Shown here: positions 6,017-6,184 of the stretch, one piece after another | How the letters are laid out: every line of letters starts with the position of its first letter | Numbering within the stretch: the stretch's first letter is position 1 | Assembly (NCBI GenBank): GCA_015485455.1 | Contig: WFTN01000544.1 | Span: 1-6,184 of the forward strand | Origin: Planctomycetota bacterium | Lineage (GTDB): Bacteria; Planctomycetota; GCA-002687715; DRQF01 | Reading direction: 5' to 3' | Length of the DNA: 6,184 nucleotides | Notes under the pieces: generated by a model | The model's input: only the letters and a program-made list of their open reading frames with translations | Told to the model about the DNA's origin: nothing | Database searches by the model: none | Translations under genes and position numbers: made by a program

Positions 6017-6184
6017 ATGGCCAGGAATAAGAAAACAGCCGGACCTGACTTGGGGGCTGTGATCCTCGAGAGCGCCGAGGAATTGAAAGACATCGTCTTC
6101 TGCTTGCAAGCCGAGAACAAGACTGTGGTGATGACCAACGGCACCTTCGATATCTTGCACGTAGGGCATATTCGCTGCATCAAA
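6017..6184 (+). CDS. hldC: ADP-heptose synthase nucleotidyltransferase (RfaE2/HldC type), N-terminal part, cut by window edge
   Basis: ATG at 6017 opens a frame that runs 56 codons to the window edge without a stop. After a leader of about 35 residues (EELKDIVFCL is the usual helix) comes the cytidylyltransferase-fold signature TNGTFDILHVGHI (40-52), with the HxGH nucleotide-binding motif at His48-His51. This is the RfaE2 pattern NGCFDxLHxGH, with Thr in place of the usual Cys. The expected reaction is transfer of AMP from ATP to heptose 1-phosphate, giving ADP-heptose. Position after the kinase gene supports this over glycerol-3-phosphate cytidylyltransferase or FAD synthetase relatives, which share the motif. 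A GGGGA (6007-6011) lies 5 bases upstream as a possible ribosome binding site. Confidence 0.82.
   Translation, partial: MARNKKTAGPDLGAVILESAEELKDIVFCLQAENKTVVMTNGTFDILHVGHIRCIK

Overview
The window reads as ordinary chromosomal DNA of a Gram-negative bacterium. The evidence is lipid A and heptose biosynthesis genes (lpxK, an RfaE1-type kinase and the start of an RfaE2-type nucleotidyltransferase) next to a two-gene ABC exporter. Base composition looks balanced, genes are tightly packed, and two of the five genes appear to start with TTG. I cannot fix the phylum. A member of the PVC superphylum or another environmental Gram-negative lineage would fit, but that is a guess. I see no tRNA, rRNA, CRISPR array, insertion sequence, phage gene or sign of recent transfer.

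Layout. Left part, minus strand (1-2637): two overlapping half-transporter genes. The first transcribed is complete (2637 down to 889). It carries an Asp where the catalytic Glu after Walker B normally stands. It overlaps the second gene (892 down past the left edge) by an ATGA. Together they look like a heterodimeric exporter of the MdlA/MdlB, BmrC/BmrD or TM287/TM288 type. Centre (2638-2877): a 240-base intergenic region between genes pointing in opposite directions, holding an extended nested inverted repeat just upstream of the next ribosome binding site. Right part, plus strand: a secreted protein of unknown function with a very basic tail (2878-3726), lpxK (3789-4820), the heptose-7-phosphate kinase gene (4875-5873), and the 5' end of the ADP-heptose synthase nucleotidyltransferase gene (6017 past the right edge).

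How they fit together. LpxK adds the 4'-phosphate of lipid A. The two Hld proteins make ADP-heptose for the inner core, here as separate polypeptides rather than one bifunctional HldE. The plus-strand run is therefore an LPS inner-core/lipid A locus. The exporter could handle a lipid or drug substrate. Its position beside lpxK recalls the msbA-lpxK operon of enterobacteria, but here it is divergent and heterodimeric, so a role in lipid A flipping is only a hypothesis. The least explained items are the secreted basic protein, the structured leader in front of it, and a promoter-like element placed so that lpxK mRNA could be leaderless.
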